A DNA stretch of 35,639 nucleotides, from positions 1-35,639 of the forward strand of contig LLCB01000446.1 in assembly GCA_001414345.1 (NCBI GenBank), in the 5' to 3' direction. This document shows positions 35,401 to 35,639 of the stretch, one piece after another. Made by a program: the position numbers and the translations under genes. Each line of letters opens with the position of its first letter. The stretch's first letter is position 1. Origin of the DNA: Hymenoscyphus infarciens (taxonomy: Eukaryota > Ascomycota > Leotiomycetes > Helotiales > Helotiaceae). Below the pieces are notes generated by a model that saw only the letters and a list, made by a program, of their open reading frames with translations, did not search any database and had not been told where the DNA came from.

Positions 35401-35639
35401 TACCTAATATTATTATTTCTAGTAAGGTAATTGATAAATAAATCGATTATCTAGTATTATTATTTCTAGTAAGGTAATTAATAAATAAATTAATTACCTA
35501 GTATTATTATTTCTAGTAAAGTAATTAATAAATAAATCGATTACCTAGTATTATTATTACTAGTAAGATAATTAATAAATAAATCGATTACCTAGTATTA
35601 TTACTAGTAGTATTATTTCTAGTAAGATAATTAATAAAT
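32451..35639 (-). repeat. Right satellite array, same family in inverted orientation
   Basis: Starts abruptly at GGTAATTAAT (32451) and runs off the right edge. Read on the plus strand, units are GGTAATTAAT, AAATAA, ATCGATTACC, then CTAGTATTATTACTAGTAA. The reverse complement is the left-array monomer, including its bias: the arm that usually keeps TCGA and the arm that is usually TTAA are swapped as expected for an inverted array. About 65-70 units by length. Frequent TTTCTAGTAA linkers correspond to TTACTAGAAA on the left. Confidence 0.97.
32820..33950 (-). repeat. 570-bp higher-order repeat within right array
   Basis: A block of about twelve monomers occurs twice with a 570-bp offset. Diagnostic variants recur: TTATTATTACTAGTAAGGTA at 32911 and 33481, AAAATAAT at 33031 and 33601, and TTAAGGTAATAGATAAATAA at 33261 and 33831. 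The period differs from the 335-bp one on the left, so the two arrays have been amplifying independently. Confidence 0.82.

Noticed and set aside
1..35639. Mitochondrial or plastid DNA, or an AT-rich protist genome
   Set aside because: No rRNA, tRNA or organellar genes. The AT richness comes from specific loss of CA/TG with CT/CC retained, and the LTR element is partly spared, which fits RIP.

Overview
This window looks like a block of constitutive heterochromatin from a filamentous ascomycete (Pezizomycotina), saturated with repeat-induced point mutation (RIP). The basis is dinucleotide context. Across the interior the dinucleotides CA and TG are almost gone (none in 8341-8520, for example), while CT, CC and some CG remain. 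This is the footprint of C-to-T change at CpA on both strands and not simple AT bias. It also explains the near absence of ATG codons and of TGA stops, and the glut of TAA and TAG. No intact protein-coding gene, rRNA or tRNA was found.

Layout. (1) 1-4358 is a tandem satellite of about 47 bp per unit, each unit carrying a 10-bp-arm hairpin (GGTAATCGAT / TTATTT / ATCGATTACC). It fades out by about 4735. (2) 4736-20818 is AT-rich and RIP-degraded. Several long plus-strand frames look like dead coding sequence (about 4762-5280, 6044-7150, 8043-10680, 11068-11990, 13731-16096). Some carry internal tandem repeats whose periods are multiples of three. (3) 20819-22968 is a 2150-bp LTR element: two 171-bp LTRs, a 5-bp TAAAG target duplication, and one 529-codon minus-strand frame (Gag-like by inference) interrupted only by TAA and TAG. 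It is visibly less mutated than its surroundings. (4) 22974-29789 is more degraded plus-strand coding sequence, including one frame that can be followed for about 3.8 kb (25983-29789) to a lysine-rich C-terminus. (5) 29790-32450 is unassigned degraded DNA. (6) 32451-35639 is the same satellite family in the opposite orientation.

How the parts relate. The two arrays face each other as inverted repeats around a 28-kb interior of mainly same-strand coding fossils, and a younger LTR element has landed inside one of those fossils. The host frame resumes after the element when one TSD copy is removed. RIP acted on the region before the insertion and then, more weakly, on the element: its LTRs differ at 16 of 171 sites, all transitions, with no indels. 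The interior could be a large decayed mobile element, a duplicated gene block, or pericentromeric or subtelomeric heterochromatin; the sequence alone does not decide. The families of the dead genes were not recognised. Frame calls in such AT-rich DNA are uncertain, and confidences are set accordingly.
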